Positions 41,173 through 50,577 of a DNA stretch of 56,556 nucleotides are shown here, in pieces. The notes under the pieces are model-generated. The model worked only from the letters and a program-made list of their open reading frames with translations. It ran no database searches and was not told the DNA's origin. This DNA comes from a virus. The position numbers and the translations under genes are program-made. The stretch's first letter is position 1; each line of letters starts with the position of its first letter. Location of the stretch: positions 1 through 56,556 of the IMG/VR virus record IMGVR_UViG_3300042894_006439; one strand, written 5' to 3'.

Positions 41173-42656
41173 AATTTATTTATTATTTGTTTTGACATAC
41201 TATCTAATGAAAAGTAATTGTCATATGCTTTTATGACATTTTCTTGCATTTGTTTTATTTTATCTTCACTAATATTTGATAGAATACTATCAATATTATT
41301 AATATCAGAACTATGTATTGAAACGGAGAAATCATTCCAGTTTATAGTATCGGTAAATGCTCTCCAATCTTCATCATATATATATACCGGAATACTACCT
41401 AGTTGCATTGCTTCATACATTCTAAATGAGTTTTTACCATATCCTCTTGGACAAAGTGTAAATATACTTCTTGATGTAATATCAATAAAATTGGTTAAAT
41501 CGGATTGACTAACTTTATCTGTCCAATTTTTGTATTGTAAATTATATTTCTTATTATTACCTAATATACTAACCATTTGTTGTCTTATTGGATGTGTAAT
41601 AGATCCAACAAATGAGCAGAAGATGTCTTTATCTTTAGTAACTTTTATCGAGTCTGGAATAGGTGAGCAAACTAAGGGTATTGGAATTCCTGGCATATTA
41701 CCACCTGCTGAGAATTTTTGAACCTCATAAGGAAAATGCTCTTTTATTGCATCATCATGTTGACTAACAGTAAAATACTTTTTAGTTTTATCTAAACTTA
41801 GTAACTTTTCTTGTAGTAAAGAAAGACTTACGTTTTGTATATAGCAAGTTGTCCAGTCAACTGGGATATAGTAAATATCTTTATTAGGTTTATTATTATT
41901 GTAGTAGTCAAAGAAAAATCCTTCTATATATTTACCAGTATGATATGGTGGATAAACTGGATAAGTAGGATTAGGTCTAAATTCTTGAAAGAAGGTATTA
42001 AGAAATTTTTGGTAGTCTTGTTTACCGAGTAAGTTTTGTTTTTTTAGATTATTTTTAAATCTAACAATTTTTAATAGTTCGACTTTCTTATCAATACCTT
42101 CTACCCAGTTTGAATGGTGCATAAGTAAATTATCTGGTATATCAAAGTTTTGTCCTTTCCATTGTGTTCCAAATGATCCAAATGTCCAAAATCTTGTTGA
42201 TAAGACCGTATAGTTGCAATGATTTAGATTCATATTTAATGCGTGTTGATCCTCTAAGTATTGGTCGTGATTATCTCTCATACTTTCAAACATTTTAAGT
42301 GTTCTCTCATTTCCACGACAAACAAAAAATCCAGAACAAAGTCCACCATTATAATCATTTTGTATTGCAATATCAAACTCACCTAATTCTTGTATTAAAG
42401 CATCTTTAATAGGTCCAAAAAACTGTATATCAACATCAGAAAATACAAATATATCTCCCATATTTTCATTTACTGCTTTTATAAAAACATCAACCTTTTT
42501 CATTGTTGTTGTTTTCCAACCATCAGAATAGTAAGAGCCACTTTTACATTCTTGCTCTCCTATTGTTGAATCAATTTCTAAATCTTCTACAGTCTTAGAA
42601 AAATAGTTTTCAAATAAGTCTTTATGACTTTCTGTATAATATGTGTATATTTTCAT
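41169..42656 (-). CDS. Bifunctional glycosyltransferase: GT-A domain fused to exostosin-like domain
   Basis: 495 residues, two complete domains. The N-terminal part (1-210) is a nucleotide-diphospho-sugar transferase: DIFVFSDVDIQFFGPIKDAL (D-x-D at about 74-76), NDYNGGLCSGFFVCRGNERT and QHALNMNLNH. The C-terminal part (about 225-495) is exostosin-like, with IFCSFVGSITHPIRQQMVSI, IFTLCPRGYGKNSFRMYEAM and QLGSIPVYIYDEDWRAF. The C-terminal motif is shared with the gene at 38007. The fusion suggests two sugars are added one after the other by one polypeptide. Confidence 0.85.
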   Translation of the reverse strand: MKIYTYYTESHKDLFENYFSKTVEDLEIDSTIGEQECKSGSYYSDGWKTTTMKKVDVFIKAVNENMGDIFVFSDVDIQFFGPIKDALIQELGEFDIAIQNDYNGGLCSGFFVCRGNERTLKMFESMRDNHDQYLEDQHALNMNLNHCNYTVLSTRFWTFGSFGTQWKGQNFDIPDNLLMHHSNWVEGIDKKVELLKIVRFKNNLKKQNLLGKQDYQKFLNTFFQEFRPNPTYPVYPPYHTGKYIEGFFFDYYNNNKPNKDIYYIPVDWTTCYIQNVSLSLLQEKLLSLDKTKKYFTVSQHDDAIKEHFPYEVQKFSAGGNMPGIPIPLVCSPIPDSIKVTKDKDIFCSFVGSITHPIRQQMVSILGNNKKYNLQYKNWTDKVSQSDLTNFIDITSRSIFTLCPRGYGKNSFRMYEAMQLGSIPVYIYDEDWRAFTDTINWNDFSVSIHSSDINNIDSILSNISEDKIKQMQENVIKAYDNYFSLDSMSKQIINKL

Positions 42657-42671
42657 TTAATCTATTATTTT

Positions 42672-43505
42672 TTACCAGTAACAACCACCCTCAACCATTG
42701 TACTTGTTACAGGTGTTTCTTCTGTATTTGGTCTTACCCAATATTCATTGTAGAACTTTGTAATGTCTTCACTACCTTCCCATCTTTTACCTCTTATACC
42801 AAAATATAATTGAAGTCCACCACCAATATAAACAGCGGATTTGTTCAATTTATTTTTAATATAATCACATAGTGGTAGTCCATATGAACCACAACCTAGT
42901 AAGGCAACATCAAAGTCAATCTTTGATATATCTTCACACATTTTATTATATGATTCATACCAGTCTTTATCTGGACCTTGACTACCAATTGATTGAACAG
43001 ACTTGTATGTAATATAGTCTGCATCAGGTAGTATATTTTTATTTTCCCATATCTTATCTTTAACTAATAGTTGTTTATCTATTGTTTCTTTAAATGGATT
43101 TATAATAAGTATCTTTTTACCTTTTAAATGTTCTGTCCAAGGGTTATCAAATCTAAATGATTCTAACGCACCTACATCAATAAGTTGTTTCTCTTCTGGT
43201 ACTAAAAAGTCTTCCATTTCAATAAACCCTGGATAGTTCCAATATGCGTGTAAGTCACAAGAGTCACATGCAGATTTATAATATTTGGCATAAGTTAAAA
43301 AATCTTGTGATCCATAGAATCCAGCATTTACCGTGAACCAAGTATAAACGTGTTGTGGTATTTGTTGATTTGCTAATACTAAAGCAGATATAGCAGTTTC
43401 ACCTCCTAGTCCTACTCTTGATATTAGAAAACTTTTATTTTCTTTTACTAAGTTAGCAATTGCATCATTACTTTCTTGTGAATTAAATCTTTTATCTACT
43501 CTCAT
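42672..43505 (-). CDS. GT-D fold glycosyltransferase
   Basis: 277 residues. The GT-D pattern is seen as SFLISRVGLGGETAISALVL (about 25-44; phosphate-binding R-x-G-x-x-E) and FDVALLGCGSYGLPLCDYIK (about 199-218), followed by KSAVYIGGGLQLYFGIRGKR (about 223-242). GT-D is a rare fold known from streptococcal adhesin glycosylation (DUF1792-type glucosyltransferases). It uses the Asp and Glu residues of the first motif for the metal and UDP-sugar. Its stop/start overlaps with the gene at 43505 by one base. Confidence 0.8.
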   Translation of the reverse strand: MRVDKRFNSQESNDAIANLVKENKSFLISRVGLGGETAISALVLANQQIPQHVYTWFTVNAGFYGSQDFLTYAKYYKSACDSCDLHAYWNYPGFIEMEDFLVPEEKQLIDVGALESFRFDNPWTEHLKGKKILIINPFKETIDKQLLVKDKIWENKNILPDADYITYKSVQSIGSQGPDKDWYESYNKMCEDISKIDFDVALLGCGSYGLPLCDYIKNKLNKSAVYIGGGLQLYFGIRGKRWEGSEDITKFYNEYWVRPNTEETPVTSTMVEGGCYW

Positions 43506-44197
43506 TAGAAGTGTGGTATTGTTTTCTTTTGGCTATCGATATTTATATCATTGGTTGGTTCAACCAATAGATATGGACCAAATACCATATCTGTATTATT
43601 ATAAGTTCTGTGATTAGAAATATGTAAGTGTTTACTAACTATCTGTATACTTGGATTTTTAACATTATAATTGTTCTCTAAGTAAATCTGAACAATTCTA
43701 TTATCACACCCAGGTTTACCCATTAGAAAGTTACTTCGTTCATCTATTTTTATAGGAGTTTTAAAAATCCAAGAATCTTGTGATAACATTCCAGTTGTTA
43801 CTCCATGTTGATTCCAAGGTTTATTATAGAAATCAACAAACCATTGATTATCTTTAAGTAATAAATCCCATCTTGTTAAAGCTAGAAATGTATTAGTAAG
43901 ATCAGTATTTTTTAAGTGTTCGATTGTCGAATCAAAGAAAATATCCGTATTTGCAACAATACAAATCTCATCTGGTAGATTAGTATTACACCATTCAAAT
44001 AAAAACTTAAATGAAGGTCTATTATCTATTTTAACAATTTCAATTTTATCTGATTGTAAATCTAGTATAGAGTCATCTGATATGAAAACATATATCTTTT
44101 CAATAAAAGTATTTTTAATATTCTCATTTATACAAGATTTATATTCTATATCACGATTTTGATTTGTAGATTTAAAGTATTCAATAATAAGTTTCAT
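43505..44197 (-). CDS. GT-A-like putative glycosyltransferase
   Basis: 230 residues. It begins [20 protein letters not shown], with EICIVANTDIFFDSTIEHLK (about 77-96; N-T-D metal site in place of D-x-D), LTRWDLLLKDNQW and SWIFKTPIKI (about 140-149). The C-terminal part ends near HLHISNHRTYNNTDMVFGPY. Its compact GT-A layout lacks a clear family number. One-base overlaps at both ends (43505 and 44197) tie it to gmd and the GT-D gene. Confidence 0.7.
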   Translation of the reverse strand: MKLIIEYFKSTNQNRDIEYKSCINENIKNTFIEKIYVFISDDSILDLQSDKIEIVKIDNRPSFKFLFEWCNTNLPDEICIVANTDIFFDSTIEHLKNTDLTNTFLALTRWDLLLKDNQWFVDFYNKPWNQHGVTTGMLSQDSWIFKTPIKIDERSNFLMGKPGCDNRIVQIYLENNYNVKNPSIQIVSKHLHISNHRTYNNTDMVFGPYLLVEPTNDINIDSQKKTIPHF

Positions 44198-45243
44198 TAT
44201 GGTGTTTGTTGATTTTTTATATCATGTTTCATCATAATTTTAACTAGATCTTCAAACTTAACTTTTGGTTCCCAACCTAGTTTTTCTTTTGCTTTTGTAT
44301 AGTCTCCTAAAAGTGTATCAACCTCTGCAGGTCTGTAGTACCTTTCATCAATTTCAACAATTACATTACCTTCAAAGTAAGCTTTCTCATTTATTCCTTC
44401 TCCAACCCATTTAAGTTCCATTCCGCATTCTAAAGCAGCCAGATCAACAAATTCTTTAATTGAATGTGTTTCATTAGTTGCTAAAACATAATCGTCTGGA
44501 GTGTCTTGTTGTGTCATTAGCCACATACCATAAACATAATCTTTTGCATAACCCCAATCTCTTTTAGAGTAAAGATTACCTAGTTTTAATGTAGGGAAAT
44601 CAGTTTGACCATGATCTAAATAGTTTTTAATAAGACCTAGTGCCATTGTGACTTTTCTAGTAACAAATGTTTCACCTCTTCTTTCACCTTCGTGATTGAA
44701 AAGAATTCCATTACTAATGTGCATTCCATAAGATTCTCTATAGTTCTTTGTTATCCAAAGACCATACATCTTCGCACAACCATAAGGTGAACGTGGATGC
44801 ATAACTGATTCTTCTGTGTATCCGGTTACTGGCATATTATATCCCATCCCACCATATAATTCAGAAGTAGATGCTTGATAAACTCTTGCCTTAGGACAGT
44901 GGTTTTTTACAGCATCTAAAATTACTAATGTACCTAATCCATCAACTTGTGCGGTATAATAAGGTATTTCAAATGAAACTCTAACGTGTGACTGAGCACC
45001 TAAGTTATAAACTTCATCTGGTTGTATTTTTGTAACTAAATCTGAGATAACTAGTGGATCGGTTAGATCACCATAGTGTAACTTTATTCTATCATAGATA
45101 TGATCTATACGACCAGTATTAAATGATGAACATCTTCTAATAATACCATGTACTTCATAACCTTTCTCTAAAAGAAGATCCGCAAGATGACTTCCTGATT
45201 GACCTGTTATTCCTGTTATTAATGCTTTTTTTATTCTTTCCAT
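44197..45243 (-). CDS. gmd: GDP-mannose 4,6-dehydratase
   Basis: 348 residues, full length. It catalyses the first step to GDP-L-fucose: GDP-mannose to GDP-4-keto-6-deoxymannose with NADP. Seen are [20 protein letters not shown] (8-27; G-x-x-G-x-x-G), [47 protein letters not shown] (catalytic Thr/Ser-Glu), [20 protein letters not shown] (Y-x-x-x-K), [20 protein letters not shown] and [20 protein letters not shown] at the end. All catalytic residues are intact. The fcl gene is in the same run, separated by a methyltransferase gene. Confidence 0.95.
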   Translation of the reverse strand: MERIKKALITGITGQSGSHLADLLLEKGYEVHGIIRRCSSFNTGRIDHIYDRIKLHYGDLTDPLVISDLVTKIQPDEVYNLGAQSHVRVSFEIPYYTAQVDGLGTLVILDAVKNHCPKARVYQASTSELYGGMGYNMPVTGYTEESVMHPRSPYGCAKMYGLWITKNYRESYGMHISNGILFNHEGERRGETFVTRKVTMALGLIKNYLDHGQTDFPTLKLGNLYSKRDWGYAKDYVYGMWLMTQQDTPDDYVLATNETHSIKEFVDLAALECGMELKWVGEGINEKAYFEGNVIVEIDERYYRPAEVDTLLGDYTKAKEKLGWEPKVKFEDLVKIMMKHDIKNQQTP

Positions 45244-45310
45244 GTGTAAATATTTTTGTATTTCTATATTCTAGTTAAAAGGACAATAGATTATGAGATA
45301 GTAAATCTCT

Positions 45311-46039
45311 TTATTTTAATTTATAAGCAACTGCAACACCATAGTCGTGTTGATTTTCAAAAAATTTCTCTATTTTATATTTAGATGAATCAATAGATGA
45401 TAAGATAGTAAATGATCCTGGATGATAATTCGTATCATGTAATATTACAATTCCATTTTCACTCAGAAGATCAGTGTATTTCCAATCATTTATACAAGCA
45501 TTTACAGAATGGTCACCATCTATAAAAAGAATAGAAACTTTATCAATACCAACTTCACTAATATACTCTCTTACCTTATCTTGATTAAATGAATTTTCTT
45601 GAATTGTGAAAATATTTTTAACTTTATCATTCAAGAAGCTCTTATCATCTATATCAATACCGAGGTAAGGTATACCATCTGGTTTATTAGAAAGAAGAGC
45701 ATGTGTAAATGAGCCATACCCGTTTCGATGAACTCCAATCTCAATTACTCCGTGTGTCATATAATTTTTTGAAATTTGCTTTACCAACTCATAATTTTGC
45801 GGAGAAACCTCATGAGGGAAAGTACAACTCAAAAATGGTGCATATTCATCATTATTGTCTATATTGTCAATTTTGTTGACTTCTGATGAGGTCTCGTCAA
45901 AATCATCATCGGACAAGTTAGACATGTATACAGTTTTTATTTGTGGTTCAAAAAGTAAACCATCTATATTAGTCTTGTTTTCACTAACTATAATTTTGAA
46001 TCTTTGATTCAATACAGGGTTAAATAATTTAAGTATCAT
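45311..46039 (-). CDS. SAM-dependent methyltransferase (class I)
   Basis: 242 residues. The N-terminal 65 residues are acidic (SNLSDDDFDETSSEVNKIDN). The methyltransferase domain then shows GVIEIGVHRNGYGSFTHALL (about 95-114; SAM loop), YLGIDIDDKSF, SILFIDGDHSVNACINDWKY (about 159-178) and ENGIVILHDTNYHPGSFTIL, the pattern of Methyltransf_24-type sugar or rhamnosyl methyltransferases that carry a D-G-D-H metal-binding motif. It lies between gmd and fcl, so O-methylation of the fucose-containing glycan is a good guess. Confidence 0.85.
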   Translation of the reverse strand: MILKLFNPVLNQRFKIIVSENKTNIDGLLFEPQIKTVYMSNLSDDDFDETSSEVNKIDNIDNNDEYAPFLSCTFPHEVSPQNYELVKQISKNYMTHGVIEIGVHRNGYGSFTHALLSNKPDGIPYLGIDIDDKSFLNDKVKNIFTIQENSFNQDKVREYISEVGIDKVSILFIDGDHSVNACINDWKYTDLLSENGIVILHDTNYHPGSFTILSSIDSSKYKIEKFFENQHDYGVAVAYKLK

Positions 46040-46054
46040 ATTTTTTTATTTTTT

Positions 46055-46975
46055 TTATTTGACATAATCTATATATGTTTTTTCTATACCTTCTTTAAGG
46101 TTTGTTTTGTATTTCCAACCTAAATCACTTAGTTTAGAAACATCTAATAATTTTCTTGGTGTTCCATTAGGCATTTGTGAATTAAAAAGTATATTACCTT
46201 TAAATCCAACTACTTCTTTTACTAAGTAAGCTAAATCTTTAATTGTTATATCTTGACCAGTACCAATGTTTACTATTTCAGAGTCATTGTAATTTTCCAT
46301 TAAATGTAAACAAGCATCTGCTAGATCATCAACAAATAAAAACTCTCTCATTGGTGTTCCATCACCCCATATTTCTACGTGTGGATTCTCATTGATTTTT
46401 GCTTCATGAAACTTTCTAATCATTGCCGGAAGAACGTGTGAGTTTTTTAAATCATAGTTATCATTATAACCGTACAGGTTAGTTGGCATAACTGAAATAA
46501 AATTAGTACCATACTGTTCATTGAAACTTTGACACATTTTAATACCCGCAATCTTTGCAATTGCATAAGAATCATTAGTTGGTTCTAATGAACCTGTTAG
46601 TAAGTATTCTTCTTTGATTGGTTGTTGACATAACTTAGGGTAGATACAAGATGAACCTAAGAAAAGTAATTTCTTAACTCCAAAATGTTTAGCCGAGTGA
46701 ATGATATTAGATTGTATCATTATATTATCATAGATAAAGTCTGCTTTGAAGTCACTATTTGCTTTTATACCACCAACTTTGGCAGCACATAAGAATACAT
46801 ATTCGGGTTGTTTACTCCAAAAGAAGTTTCTAACATCTTCTTGATTTTTTAAATTGAGATCTCCTTTGGTAGAAGTTATAATGTTAGTATAACCTAGTTC
46901 TTTTAATTTTCTTAAAATAGCTGAACCGACCATACCTTTATGACCAGCTATATAAATTCTTGAATCTTTTTGCAT
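46055..46975 (-). CDS. fcl: GDP-L-fucose synthase
   Basis: 306 residues from the ATG at 46975 ([20 protein letters not shown]). An in-frame ATG at 47032 would add a basic, membrane-like stretch and is rejected. The enzyme makes GDP-L-fucose from the Gmd product by epimerisation and NADPH reduction. Seen are [20 protein letters not shown] (G-x-x-G-x-x-G), [34 protein letters not shown] (catalytic Ser-Ser-Cys), [20 protein letters not shown] (Y-x-x-x-K) and [13 protein letters not shown]. Full catalytic set present. It is the first gene of the island in transcription order, divergent from the leader-bearing gene at 47055. Confidence 0.93.
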   Translation of the reverse strand: MQKDSRIYIAGHKGMVGSAILRKLKELGYTNIITSTKGDLNLKNQEDVRNFFWSKQPEYVFLCAAKVGGIKANSDFKADFIYDNIMIQSNIIHSAKHFGVKKLLFLGSSCIYPKLCQQPIKEEYLLTGSLEPTNDSYAIAKIAGIKMCQSFNEQYGTNFISVMPTNLYGYNDNYDLKNSHVLPAMIRKFHEAKINENPHVEIWGDGTPMREFLFVDDLADACLHLMENYNDSEIVNIGTGQDITIKDLAYLVKEVVGFKGNILFNSQMPNGTPRKLLDVSKLSDLGWKYKTNLKEGIEKTYIDYVK

Positions 46976-47018
46976 TACAAAAATTATTTTCTTTTTATAT
47001 AAAAAATGTGATTTTTGT

Positions 47019-47029
47019 TTTAATATATA
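47019..47029 (+). promoter_or_regulatory. Late-type promoter box TTTAATATATA
   Basis: Exact copy of the recurrent box, 25 bases before the ATG at 47055. It sits in the 80-base space between the divergent fcl and late genes. Confidence 0.5.
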
Positions 47030-47054
47030 CATTATAAAAAAAATAAATTATATT

Positions 47055-47543
47055 ATGAAATACTTAAAATCATTCAAAATCTTTGAAGAATTGGATATAG
47101 ATCATGAAACTAATAGAAGAATGGAAAGTAATACTAAATCTTTGGTAGATATGGCAAAAAGATATGAGTCAGATTTAACTAAAAAAGGATTAAAAGTAAT
47201 TACTAAAAATTCAAATTCAAGTGACGAATCAAGAAAGTTAAGAGAGGAAGCATGTGATAAAGTAAAACAAGGTGATGAAAATGTATATGGTATTATGCAA
47301 TGGACTGGACAAACTTGTCAAAGTTTCTCTATAGTTTCACCAGAAGGTGGTATCGAAGTTCTTAGAAAACCTACAAATAGTCAAGATCTAACTATTAGTT
47401 ATTCGGAAACACCTGGTAAAATGTGTACAATAGATATCTATTCAACACCACGTAATGGAAAATCTAATTATTTACAACAAGATGGTGAAGTTCTATATAC
47501 TTGGGACTCATACGGTAAAGTAGCAAAAGGAAAACTGGCATAG
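47055..47543 (+). CDS. Leader-bearing late protein
   Basis: 162 residues, beginning MKYLKSFKIFEELDIDHETN, with a predicted cut at IFE-E. The body has a helical part (MESNTKSLVDMAKRYESDLT) and a beta part (YGIMQWTGQTCQSFSIVSPE; TCTIDIYSTPRNGKSN-like). No family is recognised. It stands alone on the plus strand between two minus-strand blocks, with its own late-type promoter and terminator, as expected for a protein needed in large amounts late. Confidence 0.75.
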   Translation: MKYLKSFKIFEELDIDHETNRRMESNTKSLVDMAKRYESDLTKKGLKVITKNSNSSDESRKLREEACDKVKQGDENVYGIMQWTGQTCQSFSIVSPEGGIEVLRKPTNSQDLTISYSETPGKMCTIDIYSTPRNGKSNYLQQDGEVLYTWDSYGKVAKGKLA

Positions 47544-47555
47544 CTGGTAAATAAA

Positions 47556-47583
47556 AAAAAGAAGAGTATTACTCTTCTTTTTT
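47556..47583. terminator. Bidirectional terminator
   Basis: AAAAGAAGAGT-ATT-ACTCTTCTTTT with A- and T-tracts on both sides. It ends the plus gene at 47543 and overlaps the stop region of the clpC-like gene (47569). Confidence 0.85.
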
Positions 47584-49674
47584 AATTTTCTTTCTCTTTT
47601 TCAAGTTGACTGTTGTCACTTCTTTTTCAGTATCGTAGTCAAGTACTAAAGTAGTACCTTCTTTTGGTTCACTTTCAATAATGAATTCAGTTACTGCATC
47701 ATCGATACTTCGTTGAATAGCTCTTTTCAAAGGTCGTGCACCAAATTGAGGATCATAACCAATCTCAACTAAATGTTCTTTTAAAGAATCAGATACTTCT
47801 AAAGTAAATCCAATCTCTAAACCTCTTGCTAAAGTTTTTCTTAGTTCAAGATCAACAATTTTCATTATCTCTTCTTTACCTAAATCTCTAAAGTAAATAA
47901 TTTCATCTAATCTATTGATAAATTCAGGTGCGAATTTTTTCTTCAACTCTTTTTCTAAGATACCTTTTATATCATCTTCTCTTTTATCTGTTTTAGTTTT
48001 GGTAGAGAAACCAACACCTGCACCAAACTCTTTAACAACTTTAGTACCAACATTTGAAGTCATTAAGATAACACAGTTTTTAAAACTAACTTTTCTACCA
48101 TGAGAATCTGTAATATGTCCTTCATCTAACATTTGTAAGAAAAGGTTAAATATATCTGGATGTGCTTTTTCAATCTCATCTAAAAGAATAACTGAATAAG
48201 GTTTTCTTCTAATCTTGTCTAAAACATTCGCATCATCATATCCAACATATCCAGGAGCTGCTCCTTGAATTCTTGTTAAAGATATTTTATCCATATATTC
48301 AGACATATCTAATCTGATTAAAGAATCTTCTGATTCAAATAAATACTTAGATAATTGTTTCGCCAATTCTGTTTTACCAACTCCAGAGTTACCAATTAAG
48401 ATACCACTAAAGATTGGTTTGTTAGGATCTTTCATACCAACTCTACCTCTTTGGATAGATTTGATGATTTTCTTAACTGCGTCATCTTGTCCAACAACTT
48501 TACCTGCAATGTTTTCATACATTTTAGAAAGTTTTTTATTTTCACTTTGATTTACTTTTTGAACTGGAATACCAGTAATCATAGCAACAACCTCCGCAAC
48601 ATTTTCTTCACCAACTAATTGTCTGTTTTTCAAAGTTTCTTCTTCCCATCTTTCTTTAGCTACTTGTAATTGATTATTTAATTGTTTTTCAACATCTCTT
48701 AATTTAGCTGCTTCTTCATACTTCTGACGTTTGATTACATCATTTTTCTTTTCTTTGATTTCGACAATCTTTTGCTCTACATCAGTAATTTCTTTAGGAA
48801 CTACTATGTTAGAAATGTGAACTCTTGCACCCGCTTCATCTAAAGCATCAATCGCTTTATCTGGTAAGTGTCTATCAGACATATATCTAACAGTTAGATC
48901 AACACAAGCTTTGATAGCTTCGTCAGTGTAAGTTACGTTGTGGTGAGACTCATACTTATCTTTTATGTTTGTTAAGATTTGTATAGTTTCTTCTGGGGTA
49001 GCAGGCTCAACAACTACTTTTTGGAAACGTCTTTCTAACGCAGCATCTTTTTCAACGTGTTTTCTATATTCATCAAGTGTAGTTGCACCAATGATTTGTA
49101 TTTCACCTCTTGCCAAAGCAGGTTTAAACATATTGGAAGCATCCATAGAACCACTTGATCCACCGGCACCAATCATTGTATGAATCTCATCAATGAAAAG
49201 GATAATAGATTTATCATCTTCAACCTCTGCCATAAGAGCTTTGATTCTCTCCTCGAATTGGCCCCGATATTTCGTACCTGCAACCATAGAAGCTAAATCT
49301 AACATAACAACTCTTTTGTCAAATAAGATTCTACTAACTTTACGTTGAGCAATTCTAAGTGCTAATCCTTCTGCAATAGAAGATTTACCAACTCCTGCCT
49401 CACCAAGCAACATAGGATTATTTTTCTTTCTTCTTGAAAGTATTTGAGAAACTCTTTCGATTTCTTTATCTCTACCTACAATAGGATCAAGTTTACCTTC
49501 TTCGGCGTATTTGGTTAAATCACGACTGTATGTATCTAATACCGGAGTTTTAGATTTAGTGTCAGATTTTTTACCATTACCACCTCCAAATTTGTTGTAG
49601 TCATCGTCATCATCATCTTCTAAGGAAGCTTTAATGTCGAGTGTTTTCGTAAGTAATTGTTTGTTTATCTCCAT
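47569..49674 (-). CDS. ClpC-like AAA+ unfoldase lacking the N-terminal domain
   Basis: 701 residues; ClpC is about 820-850. A short acidic stretch ([10 protein letters not shown]) is followed directly by AAA1 with GEAGVGKSS (Walker A, about 93-101), [10 protein letters not shown] and the R-finger region LERRF. A short middle region with the UVR-type [20 protein letters not shown] (about 319-338) follows, then AAA2 with [22 protein letters not shown] and TSNVG, and the ClpP-loop-like GAGVGFS. The usual N-terminal Clp_N double repeat is missing. The V-G-F tripeptide suggests ClpP docking. With phage DnaK/J/GrpE it could disaggregate or degrade host or prohead proteins, and would need a different recognition element. 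Confidence 0.9.
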   Translation of the reverse strand: MEINKQLLTKTLDIKASLEDDDDDDYNKFGGGNGKKSDTKSKTPVLDTYSRDLTKYAEEGKLDPIVGRDKEIERVSQILSRRKKNNPMLLGEAGVGKSSIAEGLALRIAQRKVSRILFDKRVVMLDLASMVAGTKYRGQFEERIKALMAEVEDDKSIILFIDEIHTMIGAGGSSGSMDASNMFKPALARGEIQIIGATTLDEYRKHVEKDAALERRFQKVVVEPATPEETIQILTNIKDKYESHHNVTYTDEAIKACVDLTVRYMSDRHLPDKAIDALDEAGARVHISNIVVPKEITDVEQKIVEIKEKKNDVIKRQKYEEAAKLRDVEKQLNNQLQVAKERWEEETLKNRQLVGEENVAEVVAMITGIPVQKVNQSENKKLSKMYENIAGKVVGQDDAVKKIIKSIQRGRVGMKDPNKPIFSGILIGNSGVGKTELAKQLSKYLFESEDSLIRLDMSEYMDKISLTRIQGAAPGYVGYDDANVLDKIRRKPYSVILLDEIEKAHPDIFNLFLQMLDEGHITDSHGRKVSFKNCVILMTSNVGTKVVKEFGAGVGFSTKTKTDKREDDIKGILEKELKKKFAPEFINRLDEIIYFRDLGKEEIMKIVDLELRKTLARGLEIGFTLEVSDSLKEHLVEIGYDPQFGARPLKRAIQRSIDDAVTEFIIESEPKEGTTLVLDYDTEKEVTTVNLKKRKKIKKEE

Positions 49675-49729
49675 AATTTATTTAATAAGATTTATAATAA
49701 GTTTTATATTCGGTAATTGTTTAAAGTTT

Positions 49730-50050
49730 TTACTTTTCCTTTAAAATTTGTTCGATAATTGAATCTCTTCTTTCAGATACATCAGTATCAATATGTTCAC
49801 AATAGATGTTTAAATTTAGTTTTGAATTAAAAACTATATCTATAGTTTTTATACGACATCCCTTTGCAATATATTTAGTGTGTTCAATTGTGAAGTTCTT
49901 AACCTTTTCATATTTATCTATAAAAAAGTCGTAGTAGTTTTTATTATTCTCGATGTCTAAATCCAGATAAATGGTTGCATGTTTTGAAATAGAAAGTTGT
50001 ACACTTATATCTTCGACATGAAATACTTCATCGTCAATTTTTACCCACAT
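49730..50050 (-). CDS. Hypothetical protein
   Basis: 106 residues, beta-rich, beginning MWVKIDDEVFHVEDISVQLS, with ISKHATIYLDLDIENNKNYY and FDIVFNSKLNLNIYCEHIDT-like sequence in the second half. No signal peptide or known motif is present. It is the last gene of a minus-strand unit that includes the FMN reductase. No function can be suggested. Confidence 0.65.
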   Translation of the reverse strand: MWVKIDDEVFHVEDISVQLSISKHATIYLDLDIENNKNYYDFFIDKYEKVKNFTIEHTKYIAKGCRIKTIDIVFNSKLNLNIYCEHIDTDVSERRDSIIEQILKEK

Positions 50051-50094
50051 AAAAAAAGTAATTTTTATGTTATACAGAAATGAAAGGATTTTGT

Positions 50095-50577
50095 TTAGTT
50101 ACTTTGTAAATTAAAGTTATCTTCGGGTTCAATGATGTTAAAGTCTTCACATCTTTTTATAAAATCTTCAACAATTGAGAATGTTGATTGTATATCGTCA
50201 AATTTATGTTCTTTGACATCCCATTTAGATTTATCTTGACTCTTTAATTTTCTAAAGATTGTAACTACTGTATATTTTTGTTTATGGAAAGTAAATGTTA
50301 TAGAAGCATAATAGTCGTCTCCATTTACACGTTTTAATGATGTTGCAAAAAGCATGTGTATTTTATGTTCACCTTTTTCAACTATTTTATAATTGAAGTT
50401 ATTAAGTACTGGAAATTGGTATCTCATTACATCTAAAAATCTAATATCTTCACCAGTCTCATAGTTTTTAAACTTACTTATAACTTCCGGCATTTCACCT
50501 TTTAAATAAGGTATCTCATATTGTGATTTAAAATCATCAGTATCGAAAAACTCTAGTAATCTTTTAATCTTTTTCAT
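50095..50577 (-). CDS. Hypothetical protein with possible weak leader
   Basis: 160 residues, beginning MKKIKRLLEFFDTDDFKSQY. The start is basic and hydrophobic like the shared leader, and LLEF-F could be a degraded site, but it does not fit the F-x-E-small pattern well. The body is mixed alpha/beta, with LFATSLKRVNGDDYYASITF and KFDDIQSTFSIVEDFIKRCE. It is the only minus-strand member of the possible group, in a run with the FMN reductase (14-base overlap). I place it outside the leader family. Confidence 0.6.
   Translation of the reverse strand: MKKIKRLLEFFDTDDFKSQYEIPYLKGEMPEVISKFKNYETGEDIRFLDVMRYQFPVLNNFNYKIVEKGEHKIHMLFATSLKRVNGDDYYASITFTFHKQKYTVVTIFRKLKSQDKSKWDVKEHKFDDIQSTFSIVEDFIKRCEDFNIIEPEDNFNLQSN

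Noticed and set aside
46976-47032. N-terminal extension of the GDP-fucose synthase
   Set aside because: The extra residues are basic and hydrophobic, not family-like, and the internal ATG gives the standard start.
50095-50577. Membership of the leader family
   Set aside because: MKKIKRLLEFFD lacks the glutamate-small residue cleavage pattern and lies on the minus strand in a metabolic unit.
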